DNA of 64,000 nt. It comes from Acuticoccus sp. MNP-M23. Its GTDB lineage: Bacteria; Pseudomonadota; Alphaproteobacteria; Rhizobiales; Amorphaceae. The notes under the pieces were generated by a model. It was not told the origin of the DNA, ran no database searches, and worked only from the letters and a program-made list of their open reading frames with translations. The stretch spans positions 744,001-808,000 of the forward strand of contig NZ_CP133480.1 of NCBI RefSeq assembly GCF_031195445.1. The letters run 5' to 3'. Below, in pieces: positions 26,693 through 37,290 of the stretch; position 1 is the first letter of the stretch, and the number at the start of each line of letters is the position of its first letter. The position numbers and the translations under genes were made by a program.

Positions 26693-28267
26693 TCAGTTGA
26701 CCTTGTAGTGCCAGGCCCGGAAGTAGTTGTCCGGGAACTGGATCAGCTCGACATTGTCGCGCGCAGCCCAAGCCAGCGGCTGCTGGTGGAGCGGGATGAA
26801 GGCGATCTCGTCGCGCGCGATGCGGATGGCTTCGGAGATCATCGCAAGGCGCTTCTCGTCGTCGGTTTCCTCGCCGGCGAGCTTGGCGATCTCGTCGACC
26901 CGCGCGTTGGAGTAGCCGTTGGGGTTGTTGCCGCCCATCTCGCCGTCACGGGTGGCGAGCATGGCGCGCACGGGGCTGTAGCCGTCCATGGCCGGCAGCG
27001 TCGCCCAGCCGATCATGTAAGCGTCGGTCTCGCCATTATCGACCTTGGGGAAGTGGTTGCCCTTGGTCTGGGTGGTGAGCTTCACGTCCACGCCGAGATT
27101 CTTCCACATGGACGCAATGGCGAGGCAGATTTCCTCGTCGTTGACGTAGCGGTCGTTGGGGCAGTCGAGGCCCATGGTGAAGCCGTCTTCATAGCCGGCG
27201 TCGGCCAGAAGCTTCTTGGCGGCGTCCATGTCGTATTCCGGCTTCACGTCGTCTTCGGCAACGTAGCCGGCAATCTGCGGGGCGATCATCAGGCCGGCGA
27301 CGCGGGCCTTGCCGCGCATCACCTTGGCGGCGATGGCGTCCATGTCGATGGCCTGCCACAGCGCCTTGCGGACCTTCACGTCCTTCAGGGGGTTGAAGCC
27401 GGAGCCGGGGGCAGCGTCCAGCTCGTCGTCGCCCACGTTGAGGCCGAGCATGATGGTGCGCAGGGACGGGTTCTGGATGGCCGAAACGCCGTCCGCCCCG
27501 TCGATCCGCGCGGTGTCCTGCAACGGCGCGGGCGTGATCACGTCCACTTCGCCGGACAGCAGCGCGGCAACGCGCGTGGCGTCGGAGCCGATGGGCGTGA
27601 ATTCGATGGTGTCGATGTTGTGGATCGGCGTGTCCCACCAGTCATCGAAGGCGGTGAGAACGGTCTTCGCGTCCGGCGTGCGGCTTTCGAGCTTGAAGGG
27701 GCCCGTGCCGTTGGCGTGATCGGACGCGTAGGTGACGGTGCCGGTGGTGGTGTTGCCCGGCGTCAGCGCGTCGTGCTCCTCCATCCACTCCTTGTCCATC
27801 ATGAACACGCCGGAAAGGTCGTTGAGAAGAAGCGGCGTCGGGCCGGTGAGGATGAGGTCGACGGTGAGATCGTCCACCTTCTCTGCGGCGGTGACGGCGG
27901 ACAGGTTGCCGCGCGCACGCGAATCCGGGTCGATCATCCGCGTGATGGAGGCCACCACGTCATCGGCCGTGAAGGGGTTGCCGTTGTGGAAGGTCACGCC
28001 TTCGCGAAGCTTGAAGCGGGCGCGGGTCGGCTCGATCAGCTCCCATTCGGTGGCCAGCGCCGGCTCGAAGCCGAGGTCGGCGTTGCGGCGCACCAGCGGC
28101 TCATAAAGGTGATGCAGGAACGAGGACGTCAGGCTTTCGGTGTGGGCATAAGGATCGAGGGTCAGAACATCGCCATCGTTCGCCCAGCGCAGGGTTTCAG
28201 CCGACACCGCACTGGCGGCAAGCAGCGCAACCGCTGCTGTCGAAAGGTTGAGGATCGTTCGTTTCAT
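26693..28267 (-). CDS. Peptide/opine-type ABC substrate-binding protein (SBP_bac_5)
   Basis: 524 aa with signal peptide (MKRTILNLSTAAVALLAASAVSA). The SBP_bac_5 fold is shown by DGDVLTLDPYAHTES, LREGVTFHNGNPFTADDVV and KDVKVRKALWQAIDMDAIA. These proteins bind peptides, glutathione, opines or other amides. First gene of a - strand operon: binding protein, two permeases, double ATPase, amidohydrolase. An AGGAG site precedes the ATG. The 210-bp gap to the divergent ring-opening amidohydrolase gene at 28478 probably holds both promoters. Confidence 0.87.
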   Translation of the reverse strand: MKRTILNLSTAAVALLAASAVSAETLRWANDGDVLTLDPYAHTESLTSSFLHHLYEPLVRRNADLGFEPALATEWELIEPTRARFKLREGVTFHNGNPFTADDVVASITRMIDPDSRARGNLSAVTAAEKVDDLTVDLILTGPTPLLLNDLSGVFMMDKEWMEEHDALTPGNTTTGTVTYASDHANGTGPFKLESRTPDAKTVLTAFDDWWDTPIHNIDTIEFTPIGSDATRVAALLSGEVDVITPAPLQDTARIDGADGVSAIQNPSLRTIMLGLNVGDDELDAAPGSGFNPLKDVKVRKALWQAIDMDAIAAKVMRGKARVAGLMIAPQIAGYVAEDDVKPEYDMDAAKKLLADAGYEDGFTMGLDCPNDRYVNDEEICLAIASMWKNLGVDVKLTTQTKGNHFPKVDNGETDAYMIGWATLPAMDGYSPVRAMLATRDGEMGGNNPNGYSNARVDEIAKLAGEETDDEKRLAMISEAIRIARDEIAFIPLHQQPLAWAARDNVELIQFPDNYFRAWHYKVN

Positions 28268-28477
28268 GCTCCGCCCACTCCTTTGAATAGTCATGACCAT
28301 TGGGCCGGATCATAGCCAGCCATTTGGCAAACTGTATACCGCCGGAATTCAATTTGTTTGAACCGTCAGTAAGTTTTTTGCTTCGGCACGCTTCATGCCG
28401 CGCATGAAACCGACCGCAGACCCTTGGCGCGAAGCAAGACGCGCGCCGGATTCGCACAATGGGAGAATTTTGGATTT

Positions 28478-29563
28478 ATGCCACGAGCAAGGGTGACCCG
28501 CCTGTCCATGGCCGCGCCGGATGACACGGCCCCCATCCGCGCGGCCATCGCCGGAGGCGAGATCGACCCCGGCGCCATCAGGGCGATCTTCGCCAAGACG
28601 GAGGGCAATGGCTGCGTCAACGACTTCACGCGGGCCTTTGCCGTCCAGTCGCTGCGGCTGATGCTGGGCGCGCACCTTCCGGCCGATGCCGTCGCCGAAA
28701 TTGCGATGGTGATGTCCGGTGGCACGGAAGGCGCCCTCGCCCCGCACTGGCTGGTGTTCGAGGCGCTGCCCGACGATGGTCCGGGCGAAAACGCACTCGC
28801 CGTCGGCGTCCACACCACACGCGATCTGGCGCCGGAGGAGATCGGCCGCAACGCGCAGGTGGCGCTGGTTGCCAGCGGCGTGCGCGCCGCCATGGCAACC
28901 GCCGGTATCGAGAACGCCGAGGACGTCCACTTCGTACAGGTGAAATGCCCGCTGATCACAGCGGAACGCACGGCTGCAGCGGTAGCCCGCGGGGCAACGG
29001 TAGCAACAGGCGACACGCTGAAATCCATGGGGTTTTCCCGCGGCGCCGCATCGCTCGGCGTGGCACTGGCGCTGGGCGAGATCGACACGCCAAGCGATGA
29101 CGCCATCACCACCGACCGGACGCTGTTCAGCGGGCGGGCCAGCGCCTCGGCGGGGATAGAGCTGATGGCCAACGAGATTGTCGTCCTCGGCCACGCGCCG
29201 TCGTGGCGCGGACCGTGCCGGATCGACCATGCGGTGATGGCGGACGCTGCCGACGGCCGCGCCCTCGCCGGCATTTTCGCCCGCACCGGCCTTAGCGATG
29301 ATGCATTTCTCAGCAGCGCTGCCCGCGAACGCGTCATCTGCGTGCTGGCGAAGGCGGAGCCGTCATCCACAGGCCGGCTGCGCGGCCACCGCCACACGAT
29401 GCTCGACGATTCCGATATTTCGCCGACCCGGCATGCGCGCGGCTTTGTCGCGGGCGTGCTGGCGGGCCTCGTCGGCCACGCGGAGCTGTTCGTGTCCGGC
29501 GGCGCGGAACACCAGGGGCCGGACGGCGGCGGGCCGGTCGCCGTCATCTACCGCACGGCATGA
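28478..29563 (+). CDS. Ring-opening amidohydrolase (cyanuric acid hydrolase/barbiturase family)
   Basis: 361 aa. Family built from three similar domains, each giving a Lys and a Ser to the active site. The three Lys positions appear in FAKTEGNG (Lys40), VQVKCPLIT and VLAKAEPSS; the three Ser positions in MSGGTEGAL, GRASASAGIELM and VSGGAEHQG. The enzymes hydrolyse cyanuric acid to carboxybiuret/biuret or barbiturate to ureidomalonate. Which substrate is used cannot be told from sequence by eye. ATG 28478 has GGGAG 12 nt upstream. The stop overlaps the LysR gene by 4 bp. Confidence 0.85.
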   Translation: MPRARVTRLSMAAPDDTAPIRAAIAGGEIDPGAIRAIFAKTEGNGCVNDFTRAFAVQSLRLMLGAHLPADAVAEIAMVMSGGTEGALAPHWLVFEALPDDGPGENALAVGVHTTRDLAPEEIGRNAQVALVASGVRAAMATAGIENAEDVHFVQVKCPLITAERTAAAVARGATVATGDTLKSMGFSRGAASLGVALALGEIDTPSDDAITTDRTLFSGRASASAGIELMANEIVVLGHAPSWRGPCRIDHAVMADAADGRALAGIFARTGLSDDAFLSSAARERVICVLAKAEPSSTGRLRGHRHTMLDDSDISPTRHARGFVAGVLAGLVGHAELFVSGGAEHQGPDGGGPVAVIYRTA

Positions 29564-30519
29564 AGGCGTCCAATCTCACCCTCCGGCAGCTGCGCCTCTT
29601 CATTGCCGTGGCCGAGAATGGCAGCTTCGTCGCGGCGGCTGGGTCGCTCGGCCTCTCTCAGCCGGCACTCAGCCAGAGCGTCCGCCAGCTGGAAGCGGAG
29701 GTGGGGGCCCCCCTTTTCGTGCGGACCACACGCAAGGTGCAGCTGACCGCCGTGGGCCTCAGCCTCTTGCCGCAGGCCCGCGCGCTTCTCGCCAGCCTCG
29801 ACACCATGGCCCACGACATCGAGGACCTTGTGGCCCGCCGCCGGGGCCGCGTTGTGGTGGCGTGCGTGCCATCGCTGGCCTGGCGCCTGATGCCCCCGGT
29901 GCTCGCCATGATCACCGACATGTACCCCGGCATCACCATCGAGGTGCGCGACATGCGGATGCGGCAGATCAAGGATGCCGTGCGCAGCGGCGAGGCCGAC
30001 CTCGGGCTCGGCAGCACCCCTGGCCCCGGTGAGGAGCTGGCCTTTGTGGAAATGGCACGGGACCGTTTCCATGCCGTGTTTCCGCGCGGCCATCCGCTCG
30101 AAACGGCCCCCCGGATGACGTGGCATGAACTCGCCCGCCACCCGTTCATCATGATGAGCGCCGACACCGCCATTCGCGACATCGTCGACGAGATGGGCGG
30201 ACCCGGCCAGGTCGATTTCAAGATCGTGGCGGAACTGTCCAACCTTGCAACGGTCAATGGCTACATCCAGCAGGGCGTCGGCGTGACGGCGCTTCCGGGC
30301 ATTGCGCTGCCGCGAGACGATCATTCGCGGCTTGCCCACAGGCTGCTGGTGGAGCCGGAGATCGGCCGCACCATTGCAGCACTTTGGCGCGAAGAGGTCG
30401 GCCTCTCACCTGCCGCGGCGACGATCGTGCGATCCATCGCCGCGTGCGGCGCGGCCGGCACAATCGCCGGCTCCGGCACCAACCTCGACTGGCTGGAGTT
30501 CGCGCTGCCGGAGCCGTGA
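29560..30519 (+). CDS. LysR-family transcriptional regulator
   Basis: 319 aa. The N-terminal winged helix-turn-helix (LTLRQLRLFIAVAENGSFVAAAGSLGLSQPALSQSVRQLE) is typical LysR, followed by a periplasmic-binding-like effector domain (VVVACVPSLAWRLMPPVL...). It is translationally coupled (ATGA) to the ring-opening amidohydrolase, so it likely controls that gene and perhaps the divergent ABC-amidohydrolase operon, as AtzR does for cyanuric acid genes in Pseudomonas. The effector is unknown. Confidence 0.88.
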   Translation: MKASNLTLRQLRLFIAVAENGSFVAAAGSLGLSQPALSQSVRQLEAEVGAPLFVRTTRKVQLTAVGLSLLPQARALLASLDTMAHDIEDLVARRRGRVVVACVPSLAWRLMPPVLAMITDMYPGITIEVRDMRMRQIKDAVRSGEADLGLGSTPGPGEELAFVEMARDRFHAVFPRGHPLETAPRMTWHELARHPFIMMSADTAIRDIVDEMGGPGQVDFKIVAELSNLATVNGYIQQGVGVTALPGIALPRDDHSRLAHRLLVEPEIGRTIAALWREEVGLSPAAATIVRSIAACGAAGTIAGSGTNLDWLEFALPEP

Positions 30520-30525
30520 GCGGGC

Positions 30526-32226
30526 CTACGCCGCCGCCATGGCCGCGCGCAGCCTTGCGGTTTCCGCCTCATCGATGGCGAGTGATTTGGGGTCGATCGC
30601 AACGCCGTAGTCCGACCGCGCGCGCTCGGCCGACACATAGCCTGCCTCCACATCCGCGCGCACGCTGTCCGCAGGCCGCTCGTGCGGGTTGCCGTAGCCG
30701 CCGCCGCCGGGAAGCTCCAGCGTCACCTCCTCGTCGCCGGGGAGCGTGTTGCGGGTTTTGGCGCGCAGCGGGTCGCCGGAGCGGGTGGTGATCTTGCCCA
30801 CCGCACCCGGCTGGCCGCCGGCAAGCCCGGCCGCGGCATGGTGCATCCGGTCGTAAAGGCCGGAAAAGGTGAACGGCTTGCCGCCGCGCACACCCAGCGT
30901 GAACGACTGCGCCAGACCCCCGCGCCAGCGCCCTGCCCCGCCGGAATCGGCAACAAGCTCGCGCTTGGCGATGAAGATCGGCACCAGCGCCTCGATCATC
31001 TCGGACTGGATGCCCGCGATGGCCGAGGGAAACGCCGTCGCCGACATTCCGTCCCGCCCGTGGATCGCGCCGACGCCGCCAGCTGCAAACCACACATAGG
31101 CAAAGCGCCCGCCTTCCGGCCGGTCGCCGTAGACCTGCGAATCCCAGAGGGCATCGAAGCTCGCTGCCATCACCTTTTCGGGCAGGATTTCCTCCAGCGC
31201 GCCGAAGACGAGGCTGGGGAGGAAATGGCCGACCAGATGCCGGCCCGCCACCGGGCTCGGGTGCTGGCAGTTGAGGATGGAGCCCAGGGGGGCCGTCACC
31301 TTCACGGGCCGAAAGCTCCCCTCGTTGTTGGGAATGTCCGGCGAGATGGCGCACTTGATGCCGTAGGTGGTGTAGGCGGCGCTGTAGTTGAGCGCCACGT
31401 TGATGCCCCGGTCCACCGCGTCCGACGTGCCTTCGTAGTCCACCGTCAGCTCGGTGCCGGCGATGGTGACGGTGCAGACGAGCTTGATCGGCGTGTCGAA
31501 GCCGTCCGTCATCATCTCGAAGCCGTAGGTGCCGTCGGGCAGCGCGGCAATCCGGTCGCGCATGGCGGCCTCGGAACGCTCGACGATGGCGTCGGCCACC
31601 TCCTCGATATCGTCGAGGCCAAAGTCGGCCATGAAGGCGAGGAGCTGCCGCGCGCCGACCTCGTTGCCGACCACCTGGCTGTGGAGGTCGCCCATCACCT
31701 CTTCCGGCGTGCGCACGTTGGCCTTGAGCAGCGCATACAGCGTCTCGTTGGGCTTGCCGGCGTCGTAGAGCTTCAGGATCGGAATCTGGAGGCCTTCTTC
31801 AAAGATCTCGCGGCTGTCGGCGGAGAGGCCGCGGCCGCCGATGTCGAGCGCATGGCAGCAATTGCCGAAGAAGCCGACGCAGCGTCCGTTCTTGAAGACC
31901 GGCGTGACGATGGTGATGTCGTTGAGCTGGCCGGCCGTCATCCACGGGTCGTTGGTGATGAGGACGTCGCCCTCGTTCAGCGTGTCTACCGGGTACGCAC
32001 CCAGAAGGTGATGCATGCAGGTGGCCATGGCGTTGATGTGGCCGGGCGTGCCGGTGACGGCCTGCGCCACCATCCGCCCGCGCCGGTCGAACACGCCGGC
32101 GGAGAGGTCGCCCGCCTCGCGCACGATGGAGGTGAAGGACGTGCGCATCAACGCGGCGGCCTGCTCGTTGACGGTGGCGATCAGCCGGTTCCACAGGACT
32201 TCGAGCTTGAGCTGGTCGAGGGCCAT
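30526..32226 (-). CDS. hyuB: Hydantoinase B/oxoprolinase family subunit
   Basis: 566 aa. HyuB family: LEVLWNRLIATVNEQAAALMRTSFTSIVREAGDLS at the start, TNDPWMTAGQLNDI, and GGGGYGNPHERP near the C-terminus. With HyuA it forms an ATP-dependent amidase for 5-membered cyclic amides such as N-methylhydantoin or 5-oxoproline. The start overlaps the hyuA stop by one base. Last gene of a long - strand operon that begins at the SDR near 41653. It ends 6 bp from the convergent LysR gene. Confidence 0.9.
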   Translation of the reverse strand: MALDQLKLEVLWNRLIATVNEQAAALMRTSFTSIVREAGDLSAGVFDRRGRMVAQAVTGTPGHINAMATCMHHLLGAYPVDTLNEGDVLITNDPWMTAGQLNDITIVTPVFKNGRCVGFFGNCCHALDIGGRGLSADSREIFEEGLQIPILKLYDAGKPNETLYALLKANVRTPEEVMGDLHSQVVGNEVGARQLLAFMADFGLDDIEEVADAIVERSEAAMRDRIAALPDGTYGFEMMTDGFDTPIKLVCTVTIAGTELTVDYEGTSDAVDRGINVALNYSAAYTTYGIKCAISPDIPNNEGSFRPVKVTAPLGSILNCQHPSPVAGRHLVGHFLPSLVFGALEEILPEKVMAASFDALWDSQVYGDRPEGGRFAYVWFAAGGVGAIHGRDGMSATAFPSAIAGIQSEMIEALVPIFIAKRELVADSGGAGRWRGGLAQSFTLGVRGGKPFTFSGLYDRMHHAAAGLAGGQPGAVGKITTRSGDPLRAKTRNTLPGDEEVTLELPGGGGYGNPHERPADSVRADVEAGYVSAERARSDYGVAIDPKSLAIDEAETARLRAAMAAA

Positions 32227-34325
32227 CAGGCGTCTCCCTTGGCGCTGGTCGGCATGTCGACGATAAGGTTGGCGTGAGTGTCGACGGTGGCGCGGCAGGG
32301 GCCGTTCAGCACCACGGTGCTTTCCCGCTCCTCCACGATGGCCGGCCCCTTGAAGGTGGCGCCGACGCCCAGCGCATAGCGGTCGTAGACGGCGACCTCT
32401 TCCATCGTCTCGCTGTCGGCGCGGAAGATTTTTCTGTGACCCTTGATGGCGGCGGTGGCGTCGCCCGCCGCGGTGGCGGCGCTTGGGAGGACCAGACGCG
32501 GCGTGGGGCCTGCGGCAACGACGCGCCACGAGATCACGTCCAGCTCCACGTTGGTGGGGGTCTGGCCGTAGATGGCGCGGTAGGCGTCTTCGAAGGCGGC
32601 CTGGATCGTGGCGGCGCTGTCTTCGCCGAGCGTCCCGCCCGGCACCTGGACGGTGAGGTCGTAGCCCTGGCGGCGGTAGCGCACGTCTGCGGTGCGGCGG
32701 TAGGTGATGGCGTCTTCCGGCACCGAGCGGCCGATGACCTTGCGGCCGGCGGCTTCCATCTCGGTGAGCGCATTGTTGATGGCGGCCCAGTCCATCGCCT
32801 CAAGCCCGGCGGGCATCGTGCGCACGAAGTCGAACGACAGCGGCGCCGCGAGAAGCCCTGCGGCGGACATCACACCCGCGCCGAGCGGATAGACCACCTG
32901 CGGCGAGCCGAGGATGGTCGCAACGCCGAAGGCGTGGACAGGCCCCGCGCCGCCGAACGCGAACAGCGGCAGCTTGTCGGCCTCCTTGCCGCGCTCCACG
33001 GCGTGGATACGGGCGGCGGACGCCATGTTCTCGTTGACGAGGCGGTGGACGCCCCATGCGGCAGCTTCCGCGCCGATGCCGAGCGGCTCGCCGACGGTTT
33101 TGCGCAGCGCCTCGCGCGCGCCGTCCACGTCAAGCGCCATGGTGCCGCCGAGGAAGAAGGCAGGGTCGAGGTAGCCGAGCACCAGGTCGGCGTCGGTCAC
33201 GGTGGGCTGGGTGCCGCCGCGGTTGTAGCTGACCGGCCCCGGCACGGCGCCTGCGCTCTGCGGGCCGACCTGCAGGCGGCCCAGCGCGTCGCGGGTGACG
33301 AGGCTGCCGCCGCCCGCGCCAATCTCGATCATCTCGATCACCGGCACCTTTACCGGCAGGCCCGAACCCTTCTTGAAGCGGTATTTGCGGTCGACCTCGA
33401 ATTCCGGTGCGATCAGCGGTTCGCCATCCAGAATGAGGCACGCCTTGGCGGTGGTGCCGCCCATGTCGAACGACAACAGGTCGCTGGCGCCGATCAGCTT
33501 GCCGTAGGCGGCGGCGGCCAGCGCCCCCGCTGCAGGGCCGGACTCCACGAGGCGGATGGGGAGCGAGGTTGCCGTCGCGATATCGCACGCGCCGCCCTGG
33601 CTCTGCATCACGTAAAGCGCGCCGGGGACGCCCTTCTCGCGCAGCCGCTCTTCCAGCCGGTGCAGATACTCGTCGGCGATCTTCTTGACGTAGACGTTGG
33701 CGAGCGTGGTGGACGCGCGGTCGTATTCGCGGATCTCGGGGTTCACCTCGGACGACAGCGACACGGCGACCTCGGGCAGCTTTTCGGCGAGAATCTCGCC
33801 GATGCGCTGTTCGTGCGCAGCGTTGCGGTAGGCGTGGAGAAGGCAGACCGCCACGGCCTCGACGCCGGCCTCGCGAAGGCCCGGGATCAGCGCTTCGACC
33901 GAGGCTTCGTCGAGTTCGGTCTTGACCGTGCCGTCGGCGAGGATGCGCTCGTCGACCTCAAGGCGAAGGTGGCGGGGGGCGATGGGGTCGGGCCGCTCCA
34001 TCCAGAGGTCGTACATGTCGAAGCGGTACTCGCGGGCGATCTCCACCGCGTCGCGGAAGCCGCGGGTTGTGATCAGCGCCGTCTTCGCGCCCTTGCGCTC
34101 GATCAGCGCGTTGGTGAACAGCGTGGTGCCGTGGATGAGGTGGCCGACGGCTTCGGCCGAAACGCCGTTGCCCGCGAGCAGGGTGTCGACGCCGTCCAGC
34201 ACCGCGCGGTCGGGCTCGGCGGGCGTCGTCAGCACCTTGGCGACATGGAAGGCGGTGCCGGCATCGTCGACCATCACGAGGTCGGTGAAGGTGCCGCCGA
34301 TGTCCGCGCCGATGCGATAGCTCAT
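32226..34325 (-). CDS. hyuA: Hydantoinase A/oxoprolinase family subunit
   Basis: 699 aa. The N-terminus MSYRIGADIGGTFTDLVMVDD is the actin-like ATP-binding start of HyuA; the middle has LLSFDMGGTTAKACLI and AFGGAGPVHAFGVA. It couples ATP hydrolysis to ring opening with HyuB. The acetone carboxylase beta subunit is a related family, but the paired HyuB and gene order favour a hydantoinase/oxoprolinase-type enzyme. Starts 66 bp after the ABC ATPase gene. Confidence 0.9.
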   Translation of the reverse strand: MSYRIGADIGGTFTDLVMVDDAGTAFHVAKVLTTPAEPDRAVLDGVDTLLAGNGVSAEAVGHLIHGTTLFTNALIERKGAKTALITTRGFRDAVEIAREYRFDMYDLWMERPDPIAPRHLRLEVDERILADGTVKTELDEASVEALIPGLREAGVEAVAVCLLHAYRNAAHEQRIGEILAEKLPEVAVSLSSEVNPEIREYDRASTTLANVYVKKIADEYLHRLEERLREKGVPGALYVMQSQGGACDIATATSLPIRLVESGPAAGALAAAAYGKLIGASDLLSFDMGGTTAKACLILDGEPLIAPEFEVDRKYRFKKGSGLPVKVPVIEMIEIGAGGGSLVTRDALGRLQVGPQSAGAVPGPVSYNRGGTQPTVTDADLVLGYLDPAFFLGGTMALDVDGAREALRKTVGEPLGIGAEAAAWGVHRLVNENMASAARIHAVERGKEADKLPLFAFGGAGPVHAFGVATILGSPQVVYPLGAGVMSAAGLLAAPLSFDFVRTMPAGLEAMDWAAINNALTEMEAAGRKVIGRSVPEDAITYRRTADVRYRRQGYDLTVQVPGGTLGEDSAATIQAAFEDAYRAIYGQTPTNVELDVISWRVVAAGPTPRLVLPSAATAAGDATAAIKGHRKIFRADSETMEEVAVYDRYALGVGATFKGPAIVEERESTVVLNGPCRATVDTHANLIVDMPTSAKGDA

Positions 34326-34391
34326 GAAGGTCCGTCCTTGGGGTCGTCAGGCGCCTTGTCGGGGCCGGGTGTCAGCGTACCAGCCGCGGGG

Positions 34392-35365
34392 TCATCGGTG
34401 CCAGCAGGCGGCGAGATGGCCGGGCGCCTTTTCGGTCAGCGGTGGCGCCTCCCTGCGGCACTGGTCGGTCGCCAGCGGGCATCGCATTGCATAAAGGCAG
34501 CCGGGCGGCGGGTTCGCAAGATCCGGCAGCTCGGCGGGGGCAGCGCCATGGTCGCGCTCCGCACGGACGACGGACGGGTCCGCCACCGGCACCGCGGCCA
34601 GCAGCGCCTCGGTGTAGGGGTGGCGCGGCGCCGTGTAGATGGCGTCGCGCGCCGCAATCTCGACGAGGCGGCCGGCGTAGAGGATCGCGATGCGGTGCGA
34701 GATATGGCGCACGATGGCAAGGTCGTGCGCAATGAAGAGGTAGGAGAGGCCGAGCCGCTCCTGCAGGTCCTGCATCAGGTTGATGACCTGCGCGCGGACC
34801 GACACGTCCAGCGCCGAAACCGGCTCGTCGGCCACAATCAGCTGCGGCTCCAGCGCCAGCGCTCGCGCAATGCCGATGCGCTGCCGCTGCCCGCCCGAAA
34901 AGGCATGCGGAAAGCGCGCATGGGCATCGTCCGGCAGGCCAACAAGGCGCAGGATGTCCGCCACCCGCGCATTCGCCTCCGCGCGGGATTTTACCCGGCG
35001 GTGGACGATAAGCGGTTCGGCGACAATTTCGGCCACGCGCATCCGTGGGTTGAGGCTGGCGTAGGGGTCCTGGAGCACCAGCTGCATCTTTCCGCGCAGA
35101 CGCTGGAGCGCGCGGCCCCTTGTGTGGGTGATGTCCTCGCCGTCCAGAAGGACGCGGCCTTCGGCGAGCGGCGTGCGGCGGAGGATCGCGCGGCCAACCG
35201 TGGATTTGCCGGAGCCGGACTCGCCCACCAACCCCAGCGTCTCCCCCTTGGCGATGGCGAAGCTGACGCCCTCCACAGCGCGGATTTTGCGCGCGGGGCC
35301 GAGAAGGGTGGCGGCCGCCGCGGCGTAGTCGACAGCCAGGTTCTGGGCGGTGACGGCAGGCTGGC

Positions 35366-35369
<4 letters not shown>
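34392..35369 (-). CDS. Oligopeptide-type ABC ATPase (DppF/OppF-like)
   Basis: 325 aa. Single ABC domain with GESGSGKST, FSGGQRQRI, LIVADEPVSALD and IAHDLAIV, plus the C-terminal oligo_HPY region with Cys residues (GCLYAMRCPLATDQC) that marks this family. ATG 35369 overlaps the stop of the partner ATPase gene by 4 bp. Works with the ATPase at 35366-36355 and the permeases encoded upstream. Confidence 0.88.
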
Positions 35370-36351
<982 letters not shown>

Positions 36352-36355
<4 letters not shown>

Positions 36356-37290
36356 GGCGCAATCCGGCGGGCGAGCGGCCGCTTGCGCTGGCGCCGGGTC
36401 TCATGCCGGGCGAACCGCTTTTCGCGCTCCTGCGGGTCGTTGGTGACACGCAGCCAGCCGGCGAAGAGGTTGATGGAGAGGACCGTGAAGACGATGGCAA
36501 GGCCGGGAAAGGTGACCAGCCACCACGCGATGAACACATAATCACGCCCGCCGGCCACATCGAGGCCCCAGCTCGTCGCCGGCGGCTGCACGCCAAGCCC
36601 GAGGAAAGAGACGGCGGCTTCGGCCAGCACAATGTTGGTGAATTCGAGGATCGCCAAAGTGAGAAGCGGCGCAGTGAGGTTGGGCAGGATGTGCCGGCCG
36701 ATGACGCGCAACGGGCCGCAGCCGATCACTTCGGCCGCTTCCACGTAGGCGCTCTGCCGGCTCGCCAGCACAATCCCGCGCACGATGCGGGCGTAGATCA
36801 TCCAGTTGGTGGCGGCGAGCACCACAACCAGGGTGACAACGCCCGGCCCGATCACAGACACGATGAGAAGGATGAGCAGAATGCCCGGAAAGGAGATCTG
36901 CACGTCCACGGCGCGCATCAGCCAGCCATCGGCCCGCCCGCCGAGATAGCCCGCCAGAAGCCCGATCAGGACACCGAACGAGCCGGCAAGCAGGACCACA
37001 GTTGCCGCAATGGCCAGCGTGATGCGCGAGCCATAGATGAGGCGGGAGAGAACATCGCGGCCCAGATGGTCGGTGCCGAGCAGATGGTCGATGCTGCCGC
37101 GGGCGGCCCATGCCGGGGGCTTCAGCCGCGCCAGCACGTCCTGCGCCGCAGGATCGTAGGGGGCCAGCAGCGGGGCGAACACCGCCACCAGCACAACGGT
37201 CACCACGCCGACGAGACCGAGGAGTGCGGCCTTGTCGTGGCGCAGTTCGCGCAGCCATGCCGCGCTGGAAAGGGCACGGAGGGCAGCCAT
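36352..37290 (-). CDS. Oligopeptide-type ABC permease (DppC-like)
   Basis: 312 aa. N-terminal helix, the GTDHLGRDVLSRLIYG motif, five further membrane segments and the EAA loop (YVEAAEVIGCGPLRVIGRHILPN). The tail after about residue 290 is highly basic (KRFARHETRRQRKRPLARR), unlike most relatives. Start 37290 shares one base with the stop of the other permease. Confidence 0.87.
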
